A DNA stretch of 64,000 nucleotides from Actinomucor elegans (taxonomy: Eukaryota; Mucoromycota; Mucoromycetes; Mucorales; Mucoraceae), in NCBI GenBank assembly GCA_026027325.1, contig JAMSLZ010000006.1:372001-436000 (forward strand), read 5' to 3'. The notes beneath the pieces are model-generated. The model was not told the origin of the DNA. It was given only the letters and a program-made list of their open reading frames with translations, and ran no database searches. A program made the translations under genes and the position numbers. Below are positions 12,366-23,561 of this stretch, piece after piece; the stretch's first letter is position 1, and each line of letters opens with the position of its first letter.

Positions 12366-13277
12366 TTTTGGAATGATCTACTGACAAGAAAGTGAAAATT
12401 TTATTTCGGAGGGGTACCCTTCAACCGGAAAAAAAAGCAGTGGACAGTCGATGAATTCCCGCTATCCAATTATATCTAGTTTCTCAAGCTCCGAATCCCA
12501 ATCAAACGCTTTTTAAAAATGAATAAATTTTTTGATTCTATCTCGACAATTATCCCTTTAGAGCCATTTTACGAAATTTTGGCTGCATTTTTTAACCGTT
12601 AAAATTTTATTTTAGAGGCGTAGATTTTTAAATCAAAAAGATTCCTTACATTTGATAATGTTCCCTAATATTTTCTCTGAATTTTTCCATTTCAAATATT
12701 CTAGCTATGGGCCAGGAACTAAAAAGCTAGAAAATCCATGTAGTTCCCAAAAACATTAACTTTTTATATATCAAATATTATATACACCTTACGCCTTTCG
12801 ATGCGTATCAAAATTTTGTGCGATTTTTATTAAACAGCTTTATACGGATTCAGGCTTTTATATTATTGAAAAACTGTAAAAGAAAAATCCTCAATTGCAG
12901 AATATTTACAATGCTTAATCTCGGTTAGCCAATAAGAATCTGAAATATTATTATTCCACTTAATTGCCGATGGTTTAAGGATTTTGCTTCAGGTCAACTA
13001 CGTCCTTGACTCTGATAGCATACATACACTGCACCAATAAACGGCACGCTGTACCCATGGAAAGTTGCAAACAGAAACCTAATTACGCTATTTTTCAGGA
13101 TAATAGGACCAAAGATCTCAAGCCGTTATAGATATGAATTAGTCGACTGTTTTGACAGCTGAACTAGGAATCCAGGCTCTACCAATGGTTACAGAGCGGT
13201 GACGCAAGTTATCTACCCCATTGAAAAAGTTTTTTTTTTCCTATTCTCTTTTTCTGTACTCTTCGTACTAATCAATT
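12366..13277. other. Divergent promoter region, AT-rich
   Basis: About 0.9 kb between the divergent S12 and CID-RRM genes. No coding sequence or RNA gene recognised. The last 50 bp before 13278 are pyrimidine-rich, and the stretch next to 12365 probably holds the S12 promoter. Confidence 0.4.
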
Positions 13278-14912
13278 ATGACGGACACTTGGGATAGAAC
13301 TCTTTTCGACAAGGACTTGAAAGCGATACTAGACAGTAAGTTACCTGTGTCAGCTTCGAAAATTACTTCGTTGTCCTCATTAGCTACGGCTCATCCTCAA
13401 GTAAGTTTTTTTGGAGATTTTGTTTTTATTTCCCAAGGTCTAATCTTTGGCTTTTAGCACCATAACTATATCATCCATTGTATTACCCGGTTCATCGAAA
13501 AGGCTCCAGCTGACTATCGTTTAGCAGGTTTGTATGTGATCGACGCTATTTCACGCTCTGTTCATAAGCTACAAAGAAAGCGAGAGGAGAATAATGAAGG
13601 GCCTCATGAGTTGGATGGCTATCTCAAACGGTTTGCTATTGTATTGAAGGATGATGCTTTGAATGGCTGCTTTGAACCATGTTCAACAAAGGACAAGGTG
13701 AGTTTTTTTTTTTCCTTTTCTTTTTTAGTTTATAGTACCCTTTTTACTCGATGATCCATTATCATCTTTTTCCTTTTAAACGGCTGACTGTAAGCGCAAG
13801 AGAAATCAAGAAGTAGAATAAGGTAGAGTTGGGCTGGGCCGAGAAAATGGAAAGAGCGATGCCAACATAGTGAATATAACAGCAAATGGCTATATATTAT
13901 TATAAAATAAACGCGCTTTGGCTTTAACTTATAATGTCTCTTTAAATTGGTGGTGAATCTCTGCTGGTTGAAGGCGTTCATCTCTCTACCTTGTCTATCT
14001 CTCTTGTTTGCCCTCATGTCATCTTTTTTTGAACTGGAAAGGTACCTTCTTTATTTGAAAGGATCTCTTAATTAAATTGATTTATCACTACAAGTATTGC
14101 GTGTATGTTACAATTATATCTTATATCATCTGCCAAATAAAATAGGATAAGGTCAAAAAGACACTCGACTTCTGGGAACAGGGAAGCGTTTATTCCAAAG
14201 ACGTAGTTCAATACGTGAAACGCTCTTTTTTGAACAGCCAGTCTCTGACAAGTACAAGACAACAGGAAAAAGGTTATTATTATATTCATTATATAAAAGA
14301 ACTTGATCAACACAGTCTATATTGTTTTCTTTGTGTGATTTGTTAAAAACTACTTGAGTTACAGTTTTACTGATACCTATTTCTCAGGCACAACTGTAGA
14401 TACCGCACAACTTTTGGCTACTTTGAGTAACATTGGAAACGGCTCTTTGGCAAACCTCAATATCCCTGGTTTAAACCCTACTCCCGCTGATCCTCCAGCA
14501 GCTGTAACTCCCCCAGCACCTCAAACTGACATCCTACCACCTGCCTTAGCCAAACTGCTCGGTGGTCTCGTTGCAACTCCATCATCAAACGTAGCTGCAG
14601 CCCCCTCGCCTTCTTCAGATCCTCGTGTACGCAATGATCCTCGAATTCCTAGTGATCCACGTCAAAGAAACAATTGGCCTCCCCCACAAGGACCTTCTAT
14701 TCCTGCCCCATCAAGAACTACAGAAAGGAAATCAAGGTGGGGTGATCCTACTGATACTAATACGGCTGCTGCTGCAGTAACTTCATCTCCGCGACAGCCA
14801 TCTTTAGTTCAACAAGATCATTGGCAGCAACGTCAAACAGATTCTCGTATTGGAAGCAACTATCAATCACCAAGGCAAGGATATCAAACTCAACAACCAT
14901 TATATCAACAGC

Positions 14913-14943
<31 letters not shown>

Positions 14944-15070
14944 GCCATCTTATCAACAGCAGTCATCGTATCAAAACCATCAATCTTATCAACAGCCGTC
15001 AGCATCCTATCATCAGTCTTCCCCATCTTATCAATCATACCAACAGCCACAATATAATAATATAGCGCCT

Positions 15071-15101
<31 letters not shown>

Positions 15102-15890
15102 CAGGACAAAAAGGTGCTGAACCTACTAGTGATCCATCTTTACCTCCAGGCTGCATTCGAGGTAATACTTTATAAGCTATTTTTTTTTTTTTTTTTTTTT
15201 TACAATCTCACTCACTCTTTATATAACTGCATAGTGCTTACACGTACGCTGTTTGTTGGACCCATCCCAGACCATTTCGAAAAAAATGATGTAGCTCAAC
15301 TCTTTCACAAATACGGTGAACTCGCCAGCGTCATTGTCTCGAAAAAATTCAAAGGCAAACATAATGCATTCCTTAAGTTTATGACGCGTGCTAGTACCGA
15401 GGCAGCTAAATATGAGTCTGCAGGTATGGTAGTTGAGGGGGTACCTGTTAAAGTCAATTGGGCTTTTGGTTTTGGTCCCAAAAAACATTTTGATTATGAT
15501 CGCGGCGATTCTATTATCCCACTAGCTGAATTGAGTGCTGAAGAAAAGGACAACCTGATGGTTGCACCTGTTGGTGGATTTCAAGGACAACCAGTGCGTC
15601 CCATGATGGTGATCGAAGAACCTGAGGCTCAGTATCGTCCCGAGTGGAAGAACGCTAATGAGGAACAGCGAGGATTTAAACGCCAACCTCCTCAAAGTGG
15701 GGCTAATTTTGAAGAAATTAACAGTAGTCGAAAGAGAGGCCGATTTTCTGCCAATCCAGTAGCTGATGATGGTTATTACAATAATAATAATATGTTATTT
15801 GATGCCACTCCTATGGGTGGAAGAGGACAAGGCTTTTATCAACAACCTCATCAGTACGATTCCACAATACCTTATTCTGATCATCATTAA
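13278..15890 (+). CDS. CID- and RRM-domain RNA-binding protein (Nrd1/Seb1/SCAF4-8 type)
   Basis: Probable RNA polymerase II CTD-binding factor acting in 3' end formation or termination. Spliced model of 632 aa; exons 13278-13400, 13458-13697, 14146-14251, 14388-15161, 15235-15890. Residues 1-156 form a CTD-interaction domain: 'HHNYIIHCITRFIEKAP', 'YRLAGLYVIDAISRSV', 'KVKKTLDFWEQGSVY'. A Pro/Ser/Gln-rich middle holds two polyglutamine runs: a CAA-coded run near 14905-14943 and a pure CAG x10 at 15071-15100. An RRM begins near residue 417 with 'RTLFVGPIPDHF' (RNP2) and 'NAFLKFMTRAS' (RNP1 position), followed by 'KVNWAFGFGPKK'. The order CID then RRM matches Nrd1 and Seb1. The third intron (13698-14145) is 448 bp, far longer than usual here, so a further exon cannot be excluded. 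Confidence 0.88.
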
Positions 15891-16077
15891 CAAGCATAAC
15901 AATAATAAAAATACGATTAATTCTTAGTGCATGCACCTAGTAGTAAACCTGTTGCAAATACGTTTTGAAATTTCTAATCAGAAATATTCTCACTTAAACG
16001 AAAGAAAAATCACAACCATTCAATTAATATAAGTCAAGAATTAACAAATACGAGTTAGGTACTATATGAAAAAAAAA

Positions 16078-16908
16078 ACATTCGAGTGTGGTCGAAGGTT
16101 CATTTTAGATATAGTGATCCATTCTGAGTATGATAAACTAACCAGATGTGGTATTTGACCGAGATCTATCAAGATCAAACATACTCAATAGATCATATCA
16201 CGTTAATTGTGTAAGCCTGAATTTAAGATAAATTTTATCAAGATAAATGGCAATGGATTCAAACTCGCGATTTATGAATTAAATATAGCACTTAGAGCAA
16301 AGTTTTGTAGAATAAAATTTTTGCTACAGAAGATATAGATATACTGTCAGAGCTTTGTAGCTCTACTCCACAGGCATCCAACGAAGTTACTTTAAAAGAG
16401 CATTTTGTTTTTTAGATTATTTGCAATGCGCTGACTTGATTTTTTTTTCTGTCTACTTATTCTATATACAGCAGCAGATATCGATTGCATTCGCAGATGA
16501 CTAATAGGATTGCATGTAAGAAATAAAATTCTTTTATTAGCTGTGAAAATGCAACTTTGTGGCTCTGACATATTCGGCTAAAGACAGAAATTATAGAAGT
16601 CTAAGTAATTCAAAAAAAAAGATAAAGCTTTGACATTTAGTCAATCTAAAGACAATACACTTTCTTTTAAATTAAACGCTCTGTATGATTTAATCTTATA
16701 AAACTTGAACCGTGAGCTTAAGTCTATTGTCTTTCATCTTGATAAAATTTATCTTAAATTCAGGCTTACACAATTAACGCGATATGATCTATTGAGTATG
16801 TTTGATCTTGATAGATCTCGGTCAAATACCACATCTGGTTAGTTTATCATGCTCAGAATGGATCACTATATCTAAAATGAACCTTTGGTCATACTCGGAT
16901 ACATTCGA
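16078..16908. mobile_element. Foldback / MITE-like element with ~165-bp inverted arms
   Basis: Left arm about 16081-16244 and right arm about 16736-16905 are reverse complements with only a handful of mismatches, such as acgtg/acgcg and atac/atgc. The loop of about 490 bp has no ORF. Inside each arm is the core shared with the dispersed repeats of this window ('gatctcggtcaaatacc', 'tgctcagaatggatc'). The 8-mer 'acattcga' occurs at 16078-16085 and 16901-16908 and could be a target duplication, although the left copy overlaps the inverted arm, so this is doubtful. It looks like a non-autonomous DNA transposon. The flanks 15909-16077 and 16909-17160 hold no gene. Confidence 0.75.
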
Positions 16909-17160
16909 TCTATTAATGTCAAGAGACAAATTTTGTACTTTCCTTCAAACTAACCAGGAATGTCAAAGGCATAGTTGGACTTGTAATGGATATGTGAATA
17001 ATAGAAACTGTACAACAAAAAGATATTTATTATTATAAGTATATAATATTATATTTTTTGGGGGAAAAAAAACGGGTTTGGAGTGATTATATGTGTATAT
17101 ATGAAAAGAGGATTATACGAAAGAGATTAATGCATAGTTGAATGGATTGGTTAAATAAAT

Positions 17161-18539
<1,379 letters not shown>

Positions 18540-19740
18540 ACTTCCCTTTTTACATAATAATAATTTTCAACACATCATAAAGAAGACTCTTTCTTATTAT
18601 ATAATTCCCCTACAACGTTAGCATATTCTGTAAATAATCCAAACATTAAAGTTGTAAACCTTTATTCTTAAAGCTATTTTTGTTCAGTGTGTGAGATTCT
18701 CTTGTATAATGAATTGAAACCCAAGTTGACGCAAAATACCATAACTTTGCCGTCTCCTGTTATACGCCAATGGTAATGCATCATTATAATAGTTAGTTTT
18801 TTGAAAAGAACGTACTTTTTTCTATATTTTACTTGAGAATCATGGATGCGAGTATAGTTGTCATGTAGGCTAGGTCTGTGTTTTGTATTTATATTCTTTA
18901 TACTGTGTGTACACTAGCCTATATAGCTCGTGCAAAGTTATAAAGAGCAACTCTTATTTTTTTTCTATGCCGCGAATAATCTAGTAGCATTTCATGATGC
19001 TGTGTTTCATTTTCATATTTGCATTTCTGACTGTCATCGTATATCACCTTTAGAACACACCAAAGACAGTATATAACTAAGGTAATGAATTCATTATATA
19101 TCAAACCGACCATTCCCTCAAGTCATTGATACATCATGATTTACTACTGACACTATATACACTTTGTGATTCAATAGTAATCCTACTTATTTAATCTCAG
19201 AGATTTGTATCCATTGGCCACAGTATATCAGCCTCTGGAATCTACCTTTATTAATATACAAGTATAGAAAGATCATATTTTTCGATAATTGAAGAAGTAT
19301 ACCAATTCCCTTGTTGATCTGGATTAGACGTTATATTTTAAAAGAAGCAGCAACAGTTTCCGCTTTTTGAATATCCACTCATCCAATGATATGATTTTCT
19401 CGTATTATTACTGTAGTGCAAATCAACCCACCAGATAAATGTAACATATTTATAACAAGTTACTCTTGTCTATAGGACATTCCCTTCTTCACTCTTACCA
19501 ATATTATTTATCAAATTGATCTTAATGCAAACATGCAGCAGCTCTTGTTTAAAACACCAAACCTATGGGATTACTATCATCAATTCGACCTGATTTACTT
19601 GTAACAATATCATGAGCAACGGTCACGCTCATTAGCGAGATAATAAATAAGAAAACGAGGCAAATTCCTTTTTCTTTCCTTCTTCCCCTTTTCTTCTATA
19701 TGATTAATACCAAGAGAATTGATGAAAGACAGAATTTTTG
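18540..19740. other. Intergenic, no gene recognised
   Basis: AT-rich spacer of 1.2 kb downstream of H4. The ORFs here are short and unlike known proteins. The last 80 bp before 19741 include a T/C-rich stretch ('ttcctttttctttcct'), typical of 5' leaders in this window. Confidence 0.4.
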
Positions 19741-20502
19741 ATGATAGCTGACAAAGAAAATGATACTAATACTTCCCCAAACAAGAATAGAAAACAGTCA
19801 TTAAGTGAAACGACAATAAGAAAAGTCTTCTTTTCTACTCCAGTACCTTCTTGTTTATTTTCTCCTACAATTATCACAGCAAAAGGTCTTTACCCACCGC
19901 CCATCATAATATTAAAAGCTTTACTAAACACTACTACTACTATACCAACCAAGTCACTTTCTGTCCCTATTAAACTAATCACCATGAAAGAACATCCTTC
20001 AGACAAAGAAAACGCGAATAAACTAAAAAAATCCTCATCAACGCCTACTATTACTACTTTAAAGAAACCAACACTCATTGAAAGACTCATATCACCCACA
20101 AAGTCTGAAACACCGACTATTCGTAAAATACCTCGTCCTTCTACTTCAACTCGTACAGCCCCTAATCAAACTAAGATGAAAAGGCCTTCTACTCATCGAA
20201 AAAAGACACCAACTACAGAAGATGAAGAGGATGAACCAATGACTAAACCTATATCCCAAACAGAAAAGAGAAAGAGACAGGCAAAGCGAGCAGATCAAGT
20301 TAAGAGCTGGAAGGTGAGAGAAGAACGCGAAGCCAGAGAAGCTAGACTAGTCATAAGAAGGCAAATGGTGAATGGTATATCAAAGGTCAAACCAACTGAA
20401 CCTCCACCAAAAAAGAAAAAAAAGAAGCGCGTCAAATTTAACTTTGATAAAAATAGTATTATACAACTACCAACACTACTAGACAATGAAGAGGTTACTT
20501 AA
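19741..20502 (+). CDS. Basic protein with two KEN boxes, SPxK sites and an RVxF motif
   Basis: Uncharacterised 253-aa, intronless, Lys/Thr/Pro-rich protein, probably disordered and nuclear. The ATG at 19741 is the start. Visible short motifs: KEN boxes at residues 5-7 ('DKEND') and 89-91 ('DKENA'), the APC/C degron; CDK-type sites 'TSPNK' near 12 and 'ISPTK' near 115; an alpha-helical basic/acidic stretch 'WKVREEREAREARLVIRR'; and a lysine run leading into 'RVKF' (230-233), a PP1-docking RVxF motif in a basic context. It lies between the two histone pairs. The motif set suggests a mitotic, cell-cycle-degraded, PP1-binding chromatin factor; this is inference from short motifs, and no domain family is recognised. 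Confidence 0.75.
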   Translation: MIADKENDTNTSPNKNRKQSLSETTIRKVFFSTPVPSCLFSPTIITAKGLYPPPIIILKALLNTTTTIPTKSLSVPIKLITMKEHPSDKENANKLKKSSSTPTITTLKKPTLIERLISPTKSETPTIRKIPRPSTSTRTAPNQTKMKRPSTHRKKTPTTEDEEDEPMTKPISQTEKRKRQAKRADQVKSWKVREEREAREARLVIRRQMVNGISKVKPTEPPPKKKKKKRVKFNFDKNSIIQLPTLLDNEEVT

Positions 20503-20667
20503 TAAATGGTAATGAAAGATATAACCTCAAGGTTTATTTTTGATCTTTTTTTTATGTACAAAATAATGATTATATTAAAAGAGTGATATTGAGTTTGTTC
20601 AACTATTAAAAAGGTAACTTTAAGGTGGGGGAGCGAGTGAAATGTTTATATAAGAAAAATGATGAAT
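20503..20667. terminator. Convergent 3' spacer (KEN-box gene / H2A)
   Basis: 165 bp between the convergent ends of the KEN-box gene and H2A. It contains A/T-rich signals of polyadenylation type on both strands ('ttttttttatg', 'attatattaaaag'). No hairpin of the animal histone 3' type was noticed. Confidence 0.3.
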
Positions 20668-21063
20668 TTAAAGTTCTTGAGAAGCACCAGCCTTCTTGGA
20701 CTTGGTAGGCAACAAGGAAGCGTGAATGTTGGGAAGAACACCACCTTGAGCAATGGTAACATGGCCGAGGAGCTTGTTCAACTCTTCATCGTTACGGATG
20801 GCCAATTGCAAGTGACGGGGGATAATACGAGACTTCTTGTTATCACGAGCAGCGTTACCAGCTAATTCGAGGATTTCAGCAGCAAGATATTCGAGAACAG
20901 CAGCGAGATAGACGGGAGCACCAGCACCAACACGTTGGGCATAGTTTCCACGACGAAGAAGACGGTGAATACGACCGACAGGGAACTGAAGGCCAGCCTT
21001 AGCTGAACGAGTTTGAGACTTGGAGCCAGAAGCAGACTTTCCACCAGATTTACCACCAGACAT
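20668..21063 (-). CDS. H2A: Histone H2A with SQEL (H2A.X-type) tail
   Basis: Core histone, intronless, 131 aa. It has '[20 protein letters not shown]', '[20 protein letters not shown]' and '[18 protein letters not shown]'. It ends 'KAGASQEL': the SQE-phi motif is the DNA-damage phosphorylation site, so this main H2A also serves as H2A.X, as in most fungi. It is divergent from H2B. Confidence 0.99.
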   Translation of the reverse strand: MSGGKSGGKSASGSKSQTRSAKAGLQFPVGRIHRLLRRGNYAQRVGAGAPVYLAAVLEYLAAEILELAGNAARDNKKSRIIPRHLQLAIRNDEELNKLLGHVTIAQGGVLPNIHASLLPTKSKKAGASQEL

Positions 21064-21640
21064 TGTTATATATTGTTATGTGTTTGAAGCAGAAAAAAGA
21101 AAAAAGAAACGTATTAATGGATCAAGAGGGCGGTATAAATACTGAAAAGATATTACCAAATATGGGTTCCTAAAAGTGACTCGTTTTACATTGGGTTTTT
21201 TTTCCTTTTTTTTTTCCAAGTTATGTACATGAGAGATATCATCATATATATATAAAAAAAAAACGCGAAAAAATAAACTTGATATATGGATAGTATGCCA
21301 TATATCCACGCGATTCTACGTGTCGCATCACGCTAGTGACTATATAAAACAACGAGAACAATCAATTTTTCCACAATAGATTCCTAATATGGTATCGAGT
21401 TGATATATTCTGCAAAGTAGTTTTTCGCGGAATGTATATACTCTGGACTAGATGAGACGCGTCTCTTCAGTTAAAATTTCTATATCTTTTTTTTTTTTTC
21501 GCGAGTTTTCCAAAGAAAAACAAGTCACACTTTGCTTCTGATAAAAAAAATAAAAGGCATATATAAGAGAGCACCGTTTTCCCATCCTTTACTAGATTTT
21601 CCTTTTTCTTTTTTCTTCATACTTAATATCTATAATAAAA
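21064..21640. promoter_or_regulatory. H2A-H2B bidirectional promoter with ACGCGT palindrome
   Basis: 577-bp shared control region. A TATA facing H2A lies at about 21133-21141 ('gtataaata' on plus); one facing H2B lies at 21560-21567 ('tatataag'), about 75-80 bp before the ATG. A perfect 12-bp palindrome, gagacgcgtctc, lies at 21454-21465 and contains ACGCGT, the MCB element bound by the G1/S factor MBF in other fungi. Confidence 0.65.
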
Positions 21641-21997
21641 ATGGCTCCCAAGGAAACTGTCGCTGCTAAGGCCCCCAAGACTAAGTCTACCGATAGCAAG
21701 AAGAGAAAGATCACCCGTCGTGAGACTTACTCCTCTTATATCTACAAGGTTTTGAAGCAAGTTCACCCCGATACTGGTATCTCCAACAAGGCCATGTCTA
21801 TCTTGAACTCTTTCGTCAACGATATTTTTGAACGTATTGCTTCTGAAGCCTCCAAGTTGGCTGCTTATAACAAGCGTTCCACCATCTCTTCTCGCGAAAT
21901 CCAAACCGCTGTTCGTCTCATTCTTCCTGGTGAACTTGCCAAGCACGCCGTCTCTGAAGGTACCAAGGCTGTCACCAAGTACACTTCCTCCAAATAA
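21641..21997 (+). CDS. H2B: Histone H2B
   Basis: Core histone, intronless, 118 aa. A short Lys/Ala-rich tail is followed by '[20 protein letters not shown]', '[20 protein letters not shown]' and '[20 protein letters not shown]', ending 'TSSK'. The conserved C-terminal ubiquitination lysine in 'AVTKYT' is present. Confidence 0.99.
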   Translation: MAPKETVAAKAPKTKSTDSKKRKITRRETYSSYIYKVLKQVHPDTGISNKAMSILNSFVNDIFERIASEASKLAAYNKRSTISSREIQTAVRLILPGELAKHAVSEGTKAVTKYTSSK

Positions 21998-23490
21998 ATA
22001 ACTTGTTCAGCAATCCTCAAAGTCGGTTTCTTTTATGAAAGCTCAATAGCAAACAATATTCGATACAAAAACTACGCCATTTCTTTAATCATTTCTACTT
22101 CATGATCATATATTCCCCCCCTCCATCAACAAACACGCGTTTGATTTTATACATAGTATCGTATATTATTTCTTTGTACCTTTCAGAAAGGATATGAATC
22201 ATCTTTGATTAACTTCCTCTTATTATTCACCTCCTTTGTATGTACAGAAAGCTCAAAATACTTTTTTTATATTTTGATATCCTACAATATTTTTATATAT
22301 TAAAACAAAACTAAATCAAAATAAAGCATTTTATTTAATGTATATAAACTTGTTTGTCTTCTTGATATGTAGCTTGGAATTACGCGTCCTTAGCACGGCC
22401 TGGATGAGACATTTGACGGAGATATTTAGAAAAAATTGGATGTTATGGTATGGAAATGCATACGACTAATCATTGGAAAAATAGGATACATCCATTGTGT
22501 TGTAGCTAAATAGAAGTTCTCAATGAATGTAGTACTTGGTCTAAGGAATCTATAAATGACTAACATGATCTTTCAACTGATCTCAATCTAATGTCACATC
22601 TGATTAGCATTCTATACTCAGAATTAATTACTTCATCCACTATAAGCCTTTCTTGTACAATAAACAATTGTATGATGTATTTCTTCTAGATCTAACTCAA
22701 CCATTTATAGATCTCTTGTTTAATATCACTTGATTGTCTCATCAGTTTAGTATTACATGCTCAAAATGAGCTACTGCGTTTGTTGAAATCTCGAGAATAT
22801 TCATAAGGTCATGCTTAAAGTATTAAAAAAAACTATTCCTCCCATGCCAGTAGTCTATTAATATACCTCAATCTTTTAAACGAATATGTACAGTGATATT
22901 TCTTTAGAGTTTGAATTGCATGAAGCGATTTCTTTTCTTAAGACTGCAATCCATTATTGACTGACGTAAACTATAATAGTAGATGGAGCTATATACTCTC
23001 AGTTCTGTTATGAATTGGAAAAGAAACTCTCTTAGACTTTCTAATTCTTGAATTTTGTTAATCACTTAGTTATCGTTTATAATGACCTTTTTGCTATTTT
23101 AAATGAAAAAGTTACTATTTCTCTTTAATAATAAATCGCCATTTAGTAAGCGAACAGAGACGGTTAAAGACAGTGACATTTAATAGTCTTTAATCATGTA
23201 TTAATTTCTGTTAAGAAAAATACTGAAATGTGGTGTTGTTTGATCAGTTGAATCTTTTTCATAGCCAGGTTGATAATATTAGTATTTTACAATGCTTTGA
23301 GTAGTCAAAAAGTTGCATGATTCAGTATATGTCATGTACTTCAAAGACTAAAACTGCTAAATATGCTCTCTTCAAAGTTATTTAACGCCATAATAACACA
23401 ATCATGGGATATTGCTACTACAAAAAAAAAAAGCAAGGTCAAACAAAATACTACATACACCTCATATTCTTGAGAAAATAAAAAATAGAA
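21998..23490. other. Intergenic with two plus-oriented repeat copies
   Basis: No gene recognised in 1.5 kb. Two copies of the dispersed repeat lie in the plus orientation: 22568-22640 ('aatgtcacatctgattag', 'ctcagaattaattac') and 22710-22787 ('tgctcaaaatgagctactg'). Confidence 0.5.
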
Positions 23491-23561
23491 TGCATCGTCG
23501 GGGAATCGAACCCCGGCCCTTCGCGTGGCAGGCGAAGATTATACCACTTAACCAACGATGC
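23491..23561 (-). tRNA. tRNA-Gly (anticodon GCC)
   Basis: Minus-strand reading starts 'gcatcgttggttaagtgg', has the anticodon arm 'cgcctgccacgcg' with GCC, the B box 'ggttcgattcc' and ends 'ccccgacgatgc' plus A73. The seven-base acceptor stem (GCATCGT/ACGATGC) pairs perfectly. No intron. A T run on the minus strand just downstream (plus 23480-23486) serves as the Pol III terminator. The 3' CCA is not encoded, as expected in eukaryotes. Confidence 0.97.

Noticed and set aside
16078..16085. 'acattcga' direct repeat as a target site duplication
   Set aside because: The left copy overlaps the inverted-arm alignment, so the 8-mer may be chance. Mentioned only as a possibility.
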